A stretch of DNA of 64,000 bases, taken from JAXLYX01 sp046351215. GTDB taxonomy: Bacteria > Myxococcota_A > Polyangia > Polyangiales > Houyiibacteriaceae. This document shows, piece by piece, positions 37,295-44,544 of this stretch. How positions within the stretch are numbered: position 1 is the first letter of the stretch; every line of letters starts with the position of its first letter. The position numbers and the translations under genes were made by a program. The notes beneath the pieces are model-generated. The model was not told where the DNA came from. It ran no database searches and saw only the letters and a program-made list of their open reading frames with translations. Location: positions 62,001 through 126,000 of the forward strand of contig JAXLYX010000017.1 in the NCBI GenBank assembly GCA_046351215.1, read 5' to 3'.

Positions 37295-38274
37295 CGCGTG
37301 GCCTGGGGACTCGGCGAGACGCCTTCGATCAGGACGAACGCGGGCACACCCGCGCGGAGCCGGTGCGAGGGATCGTCGATCCGCACGCGCACGCGGAGGA
37401 CGAGGTTCGGACGCTCCGACTCGCTGAAGAGGTAGCGCGGCGTGAACTCCGTCCGATGCGAGACGTGCTCCACGTGGCCCGTCAGCGCCTGGCGGAGGCC
37501 GTCGACGCGGACCCGCGCCCGCTGGCCGATCTCCACGTCGGACATGCGCGATTCGGGGACGAAGACGTCCACGTACGGGTGATCGAGATCGGCGAGCGTC
37601 ACGGCGGGGGCGCCCGGAGCCACCATCTCGCCCGGGAGCGCGTGCACGTCGGTGACGTAGAGGTCGACCGGGCTCGCGAGGCCGTAGCGCGAGAGGCGCG
37701 TCTCGACGGCGACGAGACCCGCGGAGGCGGCGCGGAGGCGCGCCTCGGCCGCCTCGAGCTCCTCCGGACGAGCGCCGCGCCGCAGACCGTGCAGCCGCTG
37801 CTCGAGCACGCTCTTGCGTCCCTCGAGGGTCGCGAGCGTGCCCTCGAGCTCGTCGAGCGTCGCCGGCGGCAGGGCGCCACGCTCGACGAGGAGGTTCTGA
37901 CGGTCCCGCTGACGCTGCGTCAGCTCGGCCTGCGCCTCCACCGTCGCGATCTCCGCCATCACGCCGCGGATCTCCTCGGCGCGGGCCCCGGACTCGAGGA
38001 GCGCGAGCTGGGCCTCGGCCCCCGCGACCTCGGCGAGCTTCGCATCGCGCAAGGGGCGCTCGAGGGAGTCGTCGAGCTTCACGAGGACCTGGCCGGCACG
38101 CGCCACGTCGCCCCGGCGGACCGAGACGTCGCTGACGCGACCGCCGACCTCGAAGCCGAGGATGCGGTCTTCGTGCTCGACGATGCCCTGGAAGGGCTCG
38201 GGCTCGTGCGCGAACGCGTCGCTGCAGGCTCCGGCGAGACCGGCGAGGAAGAGGATGACGAGACGGGACTTCAC
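37291..38274 (-). CDS. HlyD-type membrane fusion protein (lipoprotein)
   Basis: 327 residues. Signal of lipoprotein type (LVILFLAGLAGAC), then the usual MFP order: biotinyl-lipoyl half (GFEVGGRVSDVSVRRGDVARAGQVLVKLDD), a long alpha-hairpin (~residues 85-190, AQLALLESGARAEEIRGVMAEIATVEAQ), the second lipoyl half (LYVTDVHALPGEMVAPGAPAVTLADL) and a beta-barrel (YVDVFVPESRMSDVEIGQRARVRVDG). Family members connect the ABC exporter to the outer membrane. GTG start at 38274, overlapping the upstream stop in GTGA. Confidence 0.92.
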   Translation of the reverse strand: MKSRLVILFLAGLAGACSDAFAHEPEPFQGIVEHEDRILGFEVGGRVSDVSVRRGDVARAGQVLVKLDDSLERPLRDAKLAEVAGAEAQLALLESGARAEEIRGVMAEIATVEAQAELTQRQRDRQNLLVERGALPPATLDELEGTLATLEGRKSVLEQRLHGLRRGARPEELEAAEARLRAASAGLVAVETRLSRYGLASPVDLYVTDVHALPGEMVAPGAPAVTLADLDHPYVDVFVPESRMSDVEIGQRARVRVDGLRQALTGHVEHVSHRTEFTPRYLFSESERPNLVLRVRVRIDDPSHRLRAGVPAFVLIEGVSPSPQATR

Positions 38275-38999
38275 GCGACACCTCCGAGTTCCCCCGGGAG
38301 GAGGAACGAGCCGGGAACGGCGACCTGGATCTTCTTGGGTTCGAGCGCCTGCGCGATGAGCTGGCCGTGCAGGCGGCGACCTTCGCGATCGCGGAGGCCG
38401 GGGAGCAGGTAGGGCTCGCCCACCTTCTCGTAGCCGAGGCGCTGGGCCACGGCGAAGGCGAGGCGGTTCTCGGCGATCATCTCGGCATGGGCTCCCGGCA
38501 CGCCCATCTGCCGGAGCCGCTCGTGGAACCGCTTCACCATCCGGACGCCGCTCCCGCCGCGAGCCTCGGGAAGGAGGTCGATGTGGAAGTGGGCCGGATA
38601 CCGGGCGAGGTCGACCTTCGTGCGTCGGCAGCCTCGGTCACGCATCACGTCGGCCACGAGGCGGAGGTAGAAGCGGGCGGTCCCGGGGCGGAAGAGCAGC
38701 CCGCGCGTCAGCACGTGCCGGAGGCCGATCGCGGTCGGATCGAGCGCCTTCCGCGAGTCGACGCAGCCCGCCAGGTAGCCGACCACCTCGCCGTCCGTCG
38801 AGCGGGTGGCGACGAGGCAGCTCTCGGGCTCGTGATCGGTGTAGTAGCTCGAGAACATGTCGGCGAAGCTCGCGCGATCGCCGTAGAAGCACTCGGCCGA
38901 CTCGCCCATGTAGCCGGTCTGGTAGCAGATCTCGCGCACGCGAGGCCGATCCTCCGGCCGGTACGGGCGGATGAAGTAGGTGCCGCGCAGCGTGGTCAT
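38271..38999 (-). CDS. GNAT-family acetyltransferase
   Basis: 242 residues. GNAT fold with motif A in EARGGSGVRMVKRFHERLRQMG (acetyl-CoA phosphate loop RGGSG) and B in AENRLAFAVAQRLGYEKVGEP. The N-terminus begins with strand IRPYRPEDRPRVREICYQTGY. N- or O-acylation of a small sugar, amino-sugar or amine is likely. Starts with ATG 38999 overlapping the deacetylase stop. Next to a PIG-L deacetylase, it recalls MshB/MshD-type pairs, where a GlcNAc-containing intermediate is deacetylated and then re-acylated, but the other Msh enzymes are not here. Confidence 0.85.
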   Translation of the reverse strand: MTTLRGTYFIRPYRPEDRPRVREICYQTGYMGESAECFYGDRASFADMFSSYYTDHEPESCLVATRSTDGEVVGYLAGCVDSRKALDPTAIGLRHVLTRGLLFRPGTARFYLRLVADVMRDRGCRRTKVDLARYPAHFHIDLLPEARGGSGVRMVKRFHERLRQMGVPGAHAEMIAENRLAFAVAQRLGYEKVGEPYLLPGLRDREGRRLHGQLIAQALEPKKIQVAVPGSFLLPGELGGVA

Positions 39000-39907
39000 G
39001 CGGCGAACCTCCAGGATCGCTCCACGGGCACGCCGTGGCTGCGGGGCAGGTCGCCCTCGAGACGCGAGACGTCGGCGAAGAAGAGCGGCGTCTGGCTGCG
39101 GTAGAGGCACATCGCCTCGACCTTGCGCGAGACGAAGGGCGAGACCTCGAGCTCTTCCGGCACGAGCGGGACGAGGGCGTCGGTCGGCCTGCGGCCGATG
39201 CGGAAGAGCACCTCGACGAGCGCCACGTAGAGCAGGAGCGGGAGGAAGGAGAGGAGCCGTCCGAGGCCACGGAAGGCGAAGGCCGCGGTGTCGCGGGCCG
39301 TGGGGACGAGCGCCGGTCCACGGAGACCCGCGAGATGGGAGAGCCGCTGCGTGACGAACGACGGGAAGAGCGCGTAGGGCACGTCCTCGTAGAAGCGGAC
39401 GTCGTGCAGGGTCGAGAGCTGCCAGCCGACCTCGAACACGATGCGATGGTCGGGATGCGCGCCGATCGCGAGGGGGAAGTGCACCGTCGCCTCGGGCGCC
39501 GCGAAGCGCTCGACGGCGCACGTGATGGCGCGCCGCGCCGAATCGAAGGCCTTCGTCCCGACGAACGTGGCGAAGGGGAGGATCGAGCGCGCGGTCTCGG
39601 CGGAGAAGAAGGACCGGAAGATCAGCTCGGGCTCGTTCAGCCAGACGTAGTCGGCGTCGAGGGCCTCCATCGCCTCGCGGTCCTCGCGCTCGCGGGCCTC
39701 GTAGTCGTCGAAGCGACCCTTGCCGTGGGGCGCCGCGGCCTTGCCGTGGCCGAAGACCGTGACGACGAGGACCTTCCGCCCGGCGGCCCGTGCCGCGAGG
39801 ATGCGGCCCGCGAGGGAGTAGACGGCGTCGTCGAGGTGCGGCGAGACGATCACGTCGTCGTAGACGCGCTCGCGCAGACGGGCGCCGTAGAAGGCCTCGG
39901 TGGTCAC
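38996..39907 (-). CDS. PIG-L/LmbE-family deacetylase
   Basis: 303 residues. Zn-dependent deacetylase of N-acetylglucosamine-containing molecules: PHLDD at 23-27 and HPDH at 151-154, with VVTVFGHGK between them. Related to MshB, BshB and GlcNAc-PI deacetylases. A hydrophobic C-terminal segment (LLSFLPLLLYVALVEVLF) may associate with membrane. GTG start 39907, overlapping the upstream hydrolase gene in GTGA. Position after a glycosyltransferase and before a GNAT suits sequential tailoring of an amino sugar. Confidence 0.9.
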   Translation of the reverse strand: MTTEAFYGARLRERVYDDVIVSPHLDDAVYSLAGRILAARAAGRKVLVVTVFGHGKAAAPHGKGRFDDYEAREREDREAMEALDADYVWLNEPELIFRSFFSAETARSILPFATFVGTKAFDSARRAITCAVERFAAPEATVHFPLAIGAHPDHRIVFEVGWQLSTLHDVRFYEDVPYALFPSFVTQRLSHLAGLRGPALVPTARDTAAFAFRGLGRLLSFLPLLLYVALVEVLFRIGRRPTDALVPLVPEELEVSPFVSRKVEAMCLYRSQTPLFFADVSRLEGDLPRSHGVPVERSWRFAA

Positions 39908-40860
39908 GACCCCGTCCTCGCGACGAAGGTGGTGACGTCCTCGGTCTGGGGCTCGAACGCGGGCGGCGGCACCGACTTCACCGGCGTGAGGCCGTCCGCG
40001 ACCATGCCCTCCTCGACGGTGTCGAGGATGAGGTTCACGAGATCCCCGCGCTGCTTGAGGAACGCGGTGGTGTTGTGCATCGCCGTCGGCAGCGCGACGG
40101 TCTCGGCCGCTCCCGCCTCGCGGAGGGCGCCGGCGGTGATGACGTCCGGATCGCAGCCCTCGCCGTAGTACACGGTGATCTTCGGGAGGCGACGCGCGCG
40201 CTTCATCTCGGCCTCGAGGTCGACGATCGCGCCCTCGCCCACCGTGCGCTTGAGCGTCCGCTGCGAGATGCGGGCCATCTGTCCCAGGATGAGTCGCTCG
40301 AAGAAGGCGCCGGGATGGCGGAAGAGGACCTTCCATCGGCGGAGCCGGACAGAGAGGCTGCCGTTCAGGAGATAGCGCTCGGGCGGCCAGCTCGGCGAGA
40401 ACGCGAGCACGCGATCCATGCCGCAGCGCTGCGCGAAGAGGAGGGCCGCCATGCCGCCGATCGAGGTCCCGATCGCCACGTTGTACCGGGACCCGAGCTT
40501 CTCGAGCGCCTCGCGCACCCGGCCCTCGTAGTAGGCGATGCCGTCGGTGCCGCCGTCCGGGGCGAGGTGGTAGCAGGCGAGGAGCGGATCGCGGACGAAG
40601 ACGAGGTTCGCCTCGAGCCCGTGCCGGCGCAGCAGGTTCGTGAACTCGTAGTTCACCATCCCGCCGTGGAGGGCGGCGAGCCCGGCGAACGAGACGAGCG
40701 TGACGTCGCTGCCACGATCGCGGACCTCGAGGATGCTCGTGTCCGCTTCGACGGTGGGACGGCGACGACGCCCGAAGACGAGCGTGAAGTACGCGATGAG
40801 GGGGAGCAGGGCGGCCGAGATCCGGCGCAGCGTCTGCCCGATCAGCTTGCGGATGCCCAT
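39904..40860 (-). CDS. membrane-anchored alpha/beta-hydrolase-like protein
   Basis: 318 residues. Begins with a basic head and one membrane span (ISAALLPLIAYFTLVFG), then a soluble alpha/beta fold with nucleophile elbow GTSIGGMAALLFA, preceded by the core strand VTLVSFAGLAALHGGMV and followed by RVLAFSPSWPP. An acidic residue and His (TAMHNTTAFLKQRGD) near the end could complete a triad. Its gene overlaps the glycosyltransferase gene by 19 bp. Could remove or transfer an acyl group within the pathway; esterase, thioesterase or acyltransferase are options. Confidence 0.78.
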   Translation of the reverse strand: MGIRKLIGQTLRRISAALLPLIAYFTLVFGRRRRPTVEADTSILEVRDRGSDVTLVSFAGLAALHGGMVNYEFTNLLRRHGLEANLVFVRDPLLACYHLAPDGGTDGIAYYEGRVREALEKLGSRYNVAIGTSIGGMAALLFAQRCGMDRVLAFSPSWPPERYLLNGSLSVRLRRWKVLFRHPGAFFERLILGQMARISQRTLKRTVGEGAIVDLEAEMKRARRLPKITVYYGEGCDPDVITAGALREAGAAETVALPTAMHNTTAFLKQRGDLVNLILDTVEEGMVADGLTPVKSVPPPAFEPQTEDVTTFVARTGS

Positions 40861-41957
40861 TCGGTCCTCCCGCTCTGGGCCAGGTGGCCCGCTTCGAGCG
40901 CACAGAGCTTCTCGTCGAGCGCTCCGAGGAGCTCCCGGTTCCCGCAGCGCTGGTAGCCACCGAGCGCGTCCTCGTAGCGGTTCAGGTCGCCGAGGAAGGA
41001 CTTCACGGTGCCCTCCTCGAGGCCGACGGTCATGCGGCCGAAGCCGGCGCGCTCGAGGAAGATCGAGTTCATGTTCTGCTCGAACTGCCCCGCGATCGGC
41101 GTGGCGAGGACGGGCTTGTGCAGGTGGAGCGCCTCGCTCATGAGCGTCGCGCCGCCCGTGGCGACGACCGCCTTCGCCGTGCGGAGATCCTCGATGAAGC
41201 CGGCCTCGTCGAAGGGGCGGTGCACGACGTTCCCCTCGACGACCTCGCCCTCGAGCCCGCGGCGCACGCCGTACGCGCGACACTCGACGCCGCTCGCCTC
41301 GAGCGACTTCATCAGGTTCTCGTCGCAGCCACCCGACTGGTAGACGAGCACGTGGTCGCCCTTCACGGGATCGGCCTCGAGGATCTCGCGGCGGAGCACG
41401 GGGCCGTGGATCGAGGTCCGCGGCTCCGTCACCTCGGGAGCGAAGAAGCTCGTGAGGAAGTAGTGGTCGCAGAACGGCAGCTTCGTCTTCACGAGCAGCT
41501 TGTTCAGCGCGTAATCCCGCTCGCGGCCCGCGAGCACCTCGGCCGGCATCCGACAGCGCCCGACGATCTGGATGTTGTCGAGGCTCAGGATCGGCAGCCC
41601 GTGGATCATCGCGTAGAGGTGCGTCCACGACTCGAAGTCGCTGATCACGACGTCCGGCTCGAACCCGTCCTCGAGCAGGGCGAAGTAGGTCGCGACGTTC
41701 CGCGGAAGGCCCGTGACGCCCTTCCAGAGGATGTTCATGGTGGTCTTCAGGCGGTCGACCCGGTTCTTCTCGTCGAAGACCATCTTCATGCCTTCGATCG
41801 GGAGGACCGTGCCGAAGTGGCGGTCGAGGAACGTGGCCGCTCCGTGCGACGCGACGATCCGGACCTCGTGACCACGACGCCGAAGATGCTCGAGGACGAC
41901 TCGCGAGCGGGTCGCGTGTCCCATGCCTTCGCCGACGACTCCGTAGAGGATCTTCAT
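40842..41957 (-). CDS. glycosyltransferase, MJ1255/GT28-related family
   Basis: 371 residues. Two Rossmann-like domains: N-terminal MKILYGVVGEGMGHATRSRVVLEHLRRRGHEV, the MJ1255/VC2487 signature, and a C-terminal GT28-like donor site VVATGGATLMSEALHLHKPVLATPIAGQFEQNMN. These enzymes resemble MurG/MGDG synthases and use a nucleotide sugar on an unknown acceptor. ATGA overlap with the upstream sulfotransferase-like gene. Likely builds the core glycoside that the following genes modify. Confidence 0.9.
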   Translation of the reverse strand: MKILYGVVGEGMGHATRSRVVLEHLRRRGHEVRIVASHGAATFLDRHFGTVLPIEGMKMVFDEKNRVDRLKTTMNILWKGVTGLPRNVATYFALLEDGFEPDVVISDFESWTHLYAMIHGLPILSLDNIQIVGRCRMPAEVLAGRERDYALNKLLVKTKLPFCDHYFLTSFFAPEVTEPRTSIHGPVLRREILEADPVKGDHVLVYQSGGCDENLMKSLEASGVECRAYGVRRGLEGEVVEGNVVHRPFDEAGFIEDLRTAKAVVATGGATLMSEALHLHKPVLATPIAGQFEQNMNSIFLERAGFGRMTVGLEEGTVKSFLGDLNRYEDALGGYQRCGNRELLGALDEKLCALEAGHLAQSGRTEWASAS

Positions 41958-43132
41958 GCCAACCCCACCGTCTGCGTGTCCATGCCACCGAGCTCCGAGA
42001 GGACGCGCTCGACACGGAGCACGTCTCCCGCGGAGAGAGACTTCCGACCGTCGCTCGCCACGGCCGAGCCGGCCTGCGAGTTGCCCTTCGTCGCGAGGAG
42101 GGCCTCCCGGATGGTCGGTTCCGGGTTCGAGCCGAGGTCCACCCCGAGCCCCGAGGCGAGGTCGCGGACGAAGCGCTCGGGCGCCTCGGTCAGGTCCTCG
42201 TAGCGCAGCACGGAGTCGAAGCGGAGCGCGCCCGAACGATCGAGCCGCGCGGCCTCCTGCATCATCGAGTGGAAGCCGAGCGCGAGGATCTCGACGACCC
42301 CGTGGCGGTCGCGGTCGGGCGTGCCCGGCTCGATGACGAGCGGCATGAACCGGGGCACCGCCGGATGGAGCCGCGGCCAGAGGACGCGGAGGATCCGCAC
42401 CGCGAGCCGGTCGAGGCCGATCGACCGGAAGAGGCCGACGAAGGGGCTCCGGAGGAACGCGCCGATGTAGCTGTCGATGACGTCGTTCGCGTTCCGGTGG
42501 AGGAAGAGCGAGCGCGAGCGGGGCACGGCGTCGCGGATGAGCTCGGCCGCGTAGAGCGACATGCCGCGGTGCTTCACGAAGAGCACGGGGCGGCTCGGGG
42601 CGACCGCGAGGCGGTGGTGACCGAGGAGCCGGCTCGTCGAGGCCGTCACGCGGACGAGCTCGCGCTCGAGGGCGGCGTCCGAGGGGATGCGGGCCAGCGT
42701 GACCTGCGAGAAGAAGTCGGGCTCCGAGATCGACTGGACGCCGGGGAGCCGCCCCGCGATCTTCCCCGCCACGGTCGAGCCGCAGCGGCCCGGGCTGTAG
42801 AGGAAGGCGAACCGGAAGGGCGCGGAACCGAGCGCCGCCGCCGTGTCCCGGACCTCGTCGAAGGAGGCCGTGATGAGCGTCTCGGCGTTCTCCCGCTGGG
42901 CCTCGTAGAAGAACGGATGGGCCTTGGCGAGGTCGAGCTCCGGACGCGTCCGGACGAACGAGACCTCCCGGCGCGCGAGGTCGAGCCCGTAGGGCGAGAT
43001 GCTCCGGGAGTCGGCGCGGAGGGCGCCCTCGAGCGAGATGTCGGAGCCGCCGCGGGTCCAGAAATCACGCGCCGAGGCCACGTCACTCGGACCGAGTCGT
43101 CGCTTTCTCACGATGCGTCGTTCGTGGGCCAT
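41954..43132 (-). CDS. sulfotransferase-like protein (first gene of the operon)
   Basis: 392 residues. A 5'-phosphosulfate loop-like motif SPGRCGST is at 113-120 after strand FRFAFLYS, followed by AGKIAGRLPGVQSISEPDFF and a 3'-phosphate-binding-like segment SLFLHRNANDVIDSYIG, matching the sulfotransferase/GlcNAc-sulfotransferase layout. PAPS is the expected donor; cysC at 30.7 kb could supply it. The upstream frame runs to 43258 but ATG 43132, with gaagga 10 bp before, fits. Kinase-type use of the same P-loop cannot be excluded. This gene is nearest the regulatory tract at 43.3-43.6 kb. Confidence 0.78.
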   Translation of the reverse strand: MAHERRIVRKRRLGPSDVASARDFWTRGGSDISLEGALRADSRSISPYGLDLARREVSFVRTRPELDLAKAHPFFYEAQRENAETLITASFDEVRDTAAALGSAPFRFAFLYSPGRCGSTVAGKIAGRLPGVQSISEPDFFSQVTLARIPSDAALERELVRVTASTSRLLGHHRLAVAPSRPVLFVKHRGMSLYAAELIRDAVPRSRSLFLHRNANDVIDSYIGAFLRSPFVGLFRSIGLDRLAVRILRVLWPRLHPAVPRFMPLVIEPGTPDRDRHGVVEILALGFHSMMQEAARLDRSGALRFDSVLRYEDLTEAPERFVRDLASGLGVDLGSNPEPTIREALLATKGNSQAGSAVASDGRKSLSAGDVLRVERVLSELGGMDTQTVGLA

Positions 43133-43312
43133 GGGTTCCGATCCTTCGTTGCGAGGCGAAAAAGCCACCCCTCGCCACCCGTCTCGCTTTGGGGACGTGT
43201 GACCGAGCCGGTCCGTTCGAGGCCGCGCGCCCGTCGGAAGGCGACTCCCGTCGCGCACTCCGTCCGAACGACGACCACAGCTGTATCGCTAACACACACC
43301 GATCGAGTTTTT

Positions 43313-43331
43313 CAATGCCGATTGATTCATC
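43313..43331 (+). repeat. 19-bp imperfect direct repeat, copy A
   Basis: Reads caatgccgattgattcatc. It matches copy B at 43607-43625 (caatgccaattgatttctc) in 16 of 19 positions, same orientation, 294 bp apart. Confidence 0.6.
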
Positions 43332-43480
43332 AGTGTCGTTTTTTCTCCGCGGCGGGTACCGAGGAGCTCCGCAGTCGACCTAACGAGCGTTCAGGAGACC
43401 TCGCGTGACCGCCCGTTCACGAAATAATACCCCTTGATTCGAAGGCGATTCGAGCCATCGGGAGATCTTGGGAAACACGT

Positions 43481-43559
43481 TGCGCAGCCCCTGGGAAGAC
43501 GGTTGCGCAAGCGCTTGCGCAACCCACGAAATCCGACTGCGCAACCCGACGCACAACCC
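43481..43559. promoter_or_regulatory. cluster of five TGCGCAACCC-like boxes
   Basis: Related decamers start at 43481 (tgcgcagccc), 43504 (tgcgcaagcg), 43516 (tgcgcaaccc), 43538 (tgcgcaaccc) and 43550 (cgcacaaccc). Start-to-start distances are 23, 12, 22 and 12 bp. The box at 43504 overlaps the left arm of the palindrome. Looks like an iterated regulator-binding or iteron-type array; which gene it controls is not shown. Confidence 0.55.
43501..43524. repeat. perfect 24-bp palindrome
   Basis: Left arm ggttgcgcaagc (43501-43512) followed directly by its reverse complement (43513-43524), no spacer. The centre is AAGC/GCTT. Could bind a dimeric regulator or fold as a cruciform/hairpin. Confidence 0.9.
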
Positions 43560-43606
43560 CAAGAACATCCGATTGAGTTCGAAACTTGAGTCATTGAAAA
43601 TACAAA

Positions 43607-43625
43607 CAATGCCAATTGATTTCTC
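43607..43625 (+). repeat. 19-bp imperfect direct repeat, copy B
   Basis: Partner of copy A at 43313-43331. The two copies bracket the palindrome cluster. Confidence 0.6.
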
Positions 43626-43950
43626 GCGAACCGGCGTTTGCCGCGATCGCGACGGGATCGCGTTTCAGCCTGCATTCCTGGCCGATCCGGCCATCCCCAC
43701 CGTACGGGCCGACCCGACGCGCAGGTGGATGCGCATCGATGGCGCGATGTCGATCTCCATCGGAGGAAGTGCGACGTCAACCCCGATGGGCGCGGATGTG
43801 GGGGAGAGTAGCCACGCGGTCACCGACTTGGCATCCGCTGTTCGTCGACGGGGTCGGCCAACCCTCCGGAACCATGGGCCGGCTCGGCCATCCCGCACCG
43901 GATCGCGTGGGAGGCTTTGAACGCCGGGTGCGGAAGGGCATCCTCGGGAG

Positions 43951-44544
43951 ATGGCGGACGCACCTCGGACGGGCCGGCGCACCTGGCTCAAGCTCGGCCT
44001 GCTCGGCTCGGGCCTCTTGGCCCTCGGAGGAGGCGTCGCGGCCTGGTTCTCCCGAGGCTACGAGGCCTTCCTCTCGTCGGACGACCGGCCCATCGCCTTG
44101 TCCACGAAGGAATACGCCGTGGTCGTGCAGCTCGTGGCGGCGCTCCTCCCCGAGTCCGAAGGCTTCCCGTCGGGGGTCGCGCTCCGCGTGCCGCAGCGCG
44201 TGGACGAAGAGCTCTGGGCAGCCTCGGAGAAGCAGAGGACGCAGATCCGCCAGGGGCTCGAGCTGCTCGAGCACCTCCCGCTCGCGAAGGGCCGGAGCGC
44301 GCGGTTCACGCGGCTCCCCGTGGGCGAGCGCGAGGCCTTCTTCGAGGAGCTCCTCGCGAGCGACGTCGATGCCCTCCGGCAGCTCTCGCTCGCGCTCCGC
44401 CAGCTCCTGCATCTCGCGTACTACGGAAACGAGCGGACCTGGCGCGCGATGCGCTACGAGGGCCCGCTCGGGCTCGCCGAGAAGCCGCCCGTCTCCCACG
44501 TGCACTACGAGGCGCTCGTCCGTCGCGCCGAGAGGCCCTCGTGA
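43951..44544 (+). CDS. Tat-exported gluconate 2-dehydrogenase subunit 3-like protein
   Basis: 197 residues. Twin-arginine signal (GRRTWLKLGLLGSG) at the N-terminus; the mature part is helical and matches the small-subunit family of membrane-bound gluconate/sorbose/GMC dehydrogenases (ALSTKEYAVVVQLVAALLPESEG, HLAYYGNERTWRAMRYEGPLG). It escorts the flavoprotein subunit encoded next into the periplasm. ATG 43951; the downstream gene starts in GTGA overlap. Confidence 0.85.
   Translation: MADAPRTGRRTWLKLGLLGSGLLALGGGVAAWFSRGYEAFLSSDDRPIALSTKEYAVVVQLVAALLPESEGFPSGVALRVPQRVDEELWAASEKQRTQIRQGLELLEHLPLAKGRSARFTRLPVGEREAFFEELLASDVDALRQLSLALRQLLHLAYYGNERTWRAMRYEGPLGLAEKPPVSHVHYEALVRRAERPS

Larger units (their letters stand above)
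43133..43950. other. 818-bp gene-free tract with AT-rich island
   Basis: Divergent intergenic region between the minus-strand operon and the plus-strand Tat/GMC pair, by far the longest gap in the window. GC falls sharply between ~43280 and 43630: 20 of 60 bases in 43561-43620 are G or C, counted by hand. It contains the palindrome and TGCGCAACCC-like boxes (43479-43560) and two 19-bp imperfect direct repeats. Small open frames here (for example 43468-43920) have no family resemblance, no Shine-Dalgarno and unlike codon use. No tRNA or transposase remnant seen. Confidence 0.75.

Noticed and set aside
38271..39907. Mycothiol or bacillithiol pathway.
   Set aside because: Deacetylase and GNAT are present, but no MshC/BshC-type ligase or MshA-type (GT4) glycosyltransferase is seen.
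43501..43524. 24-bp palindrome as a rho-independent terminator.
   Set aside because: No T-run follows and it is not downstream of a stop; an operator or iteron is more likely.
43468..43920. Open frame of 150 codons through the AT-rich tract.
   Set aside because: No Shine-Dalgarno, unlike codon use, crosses the palindrome cluster, no motif.
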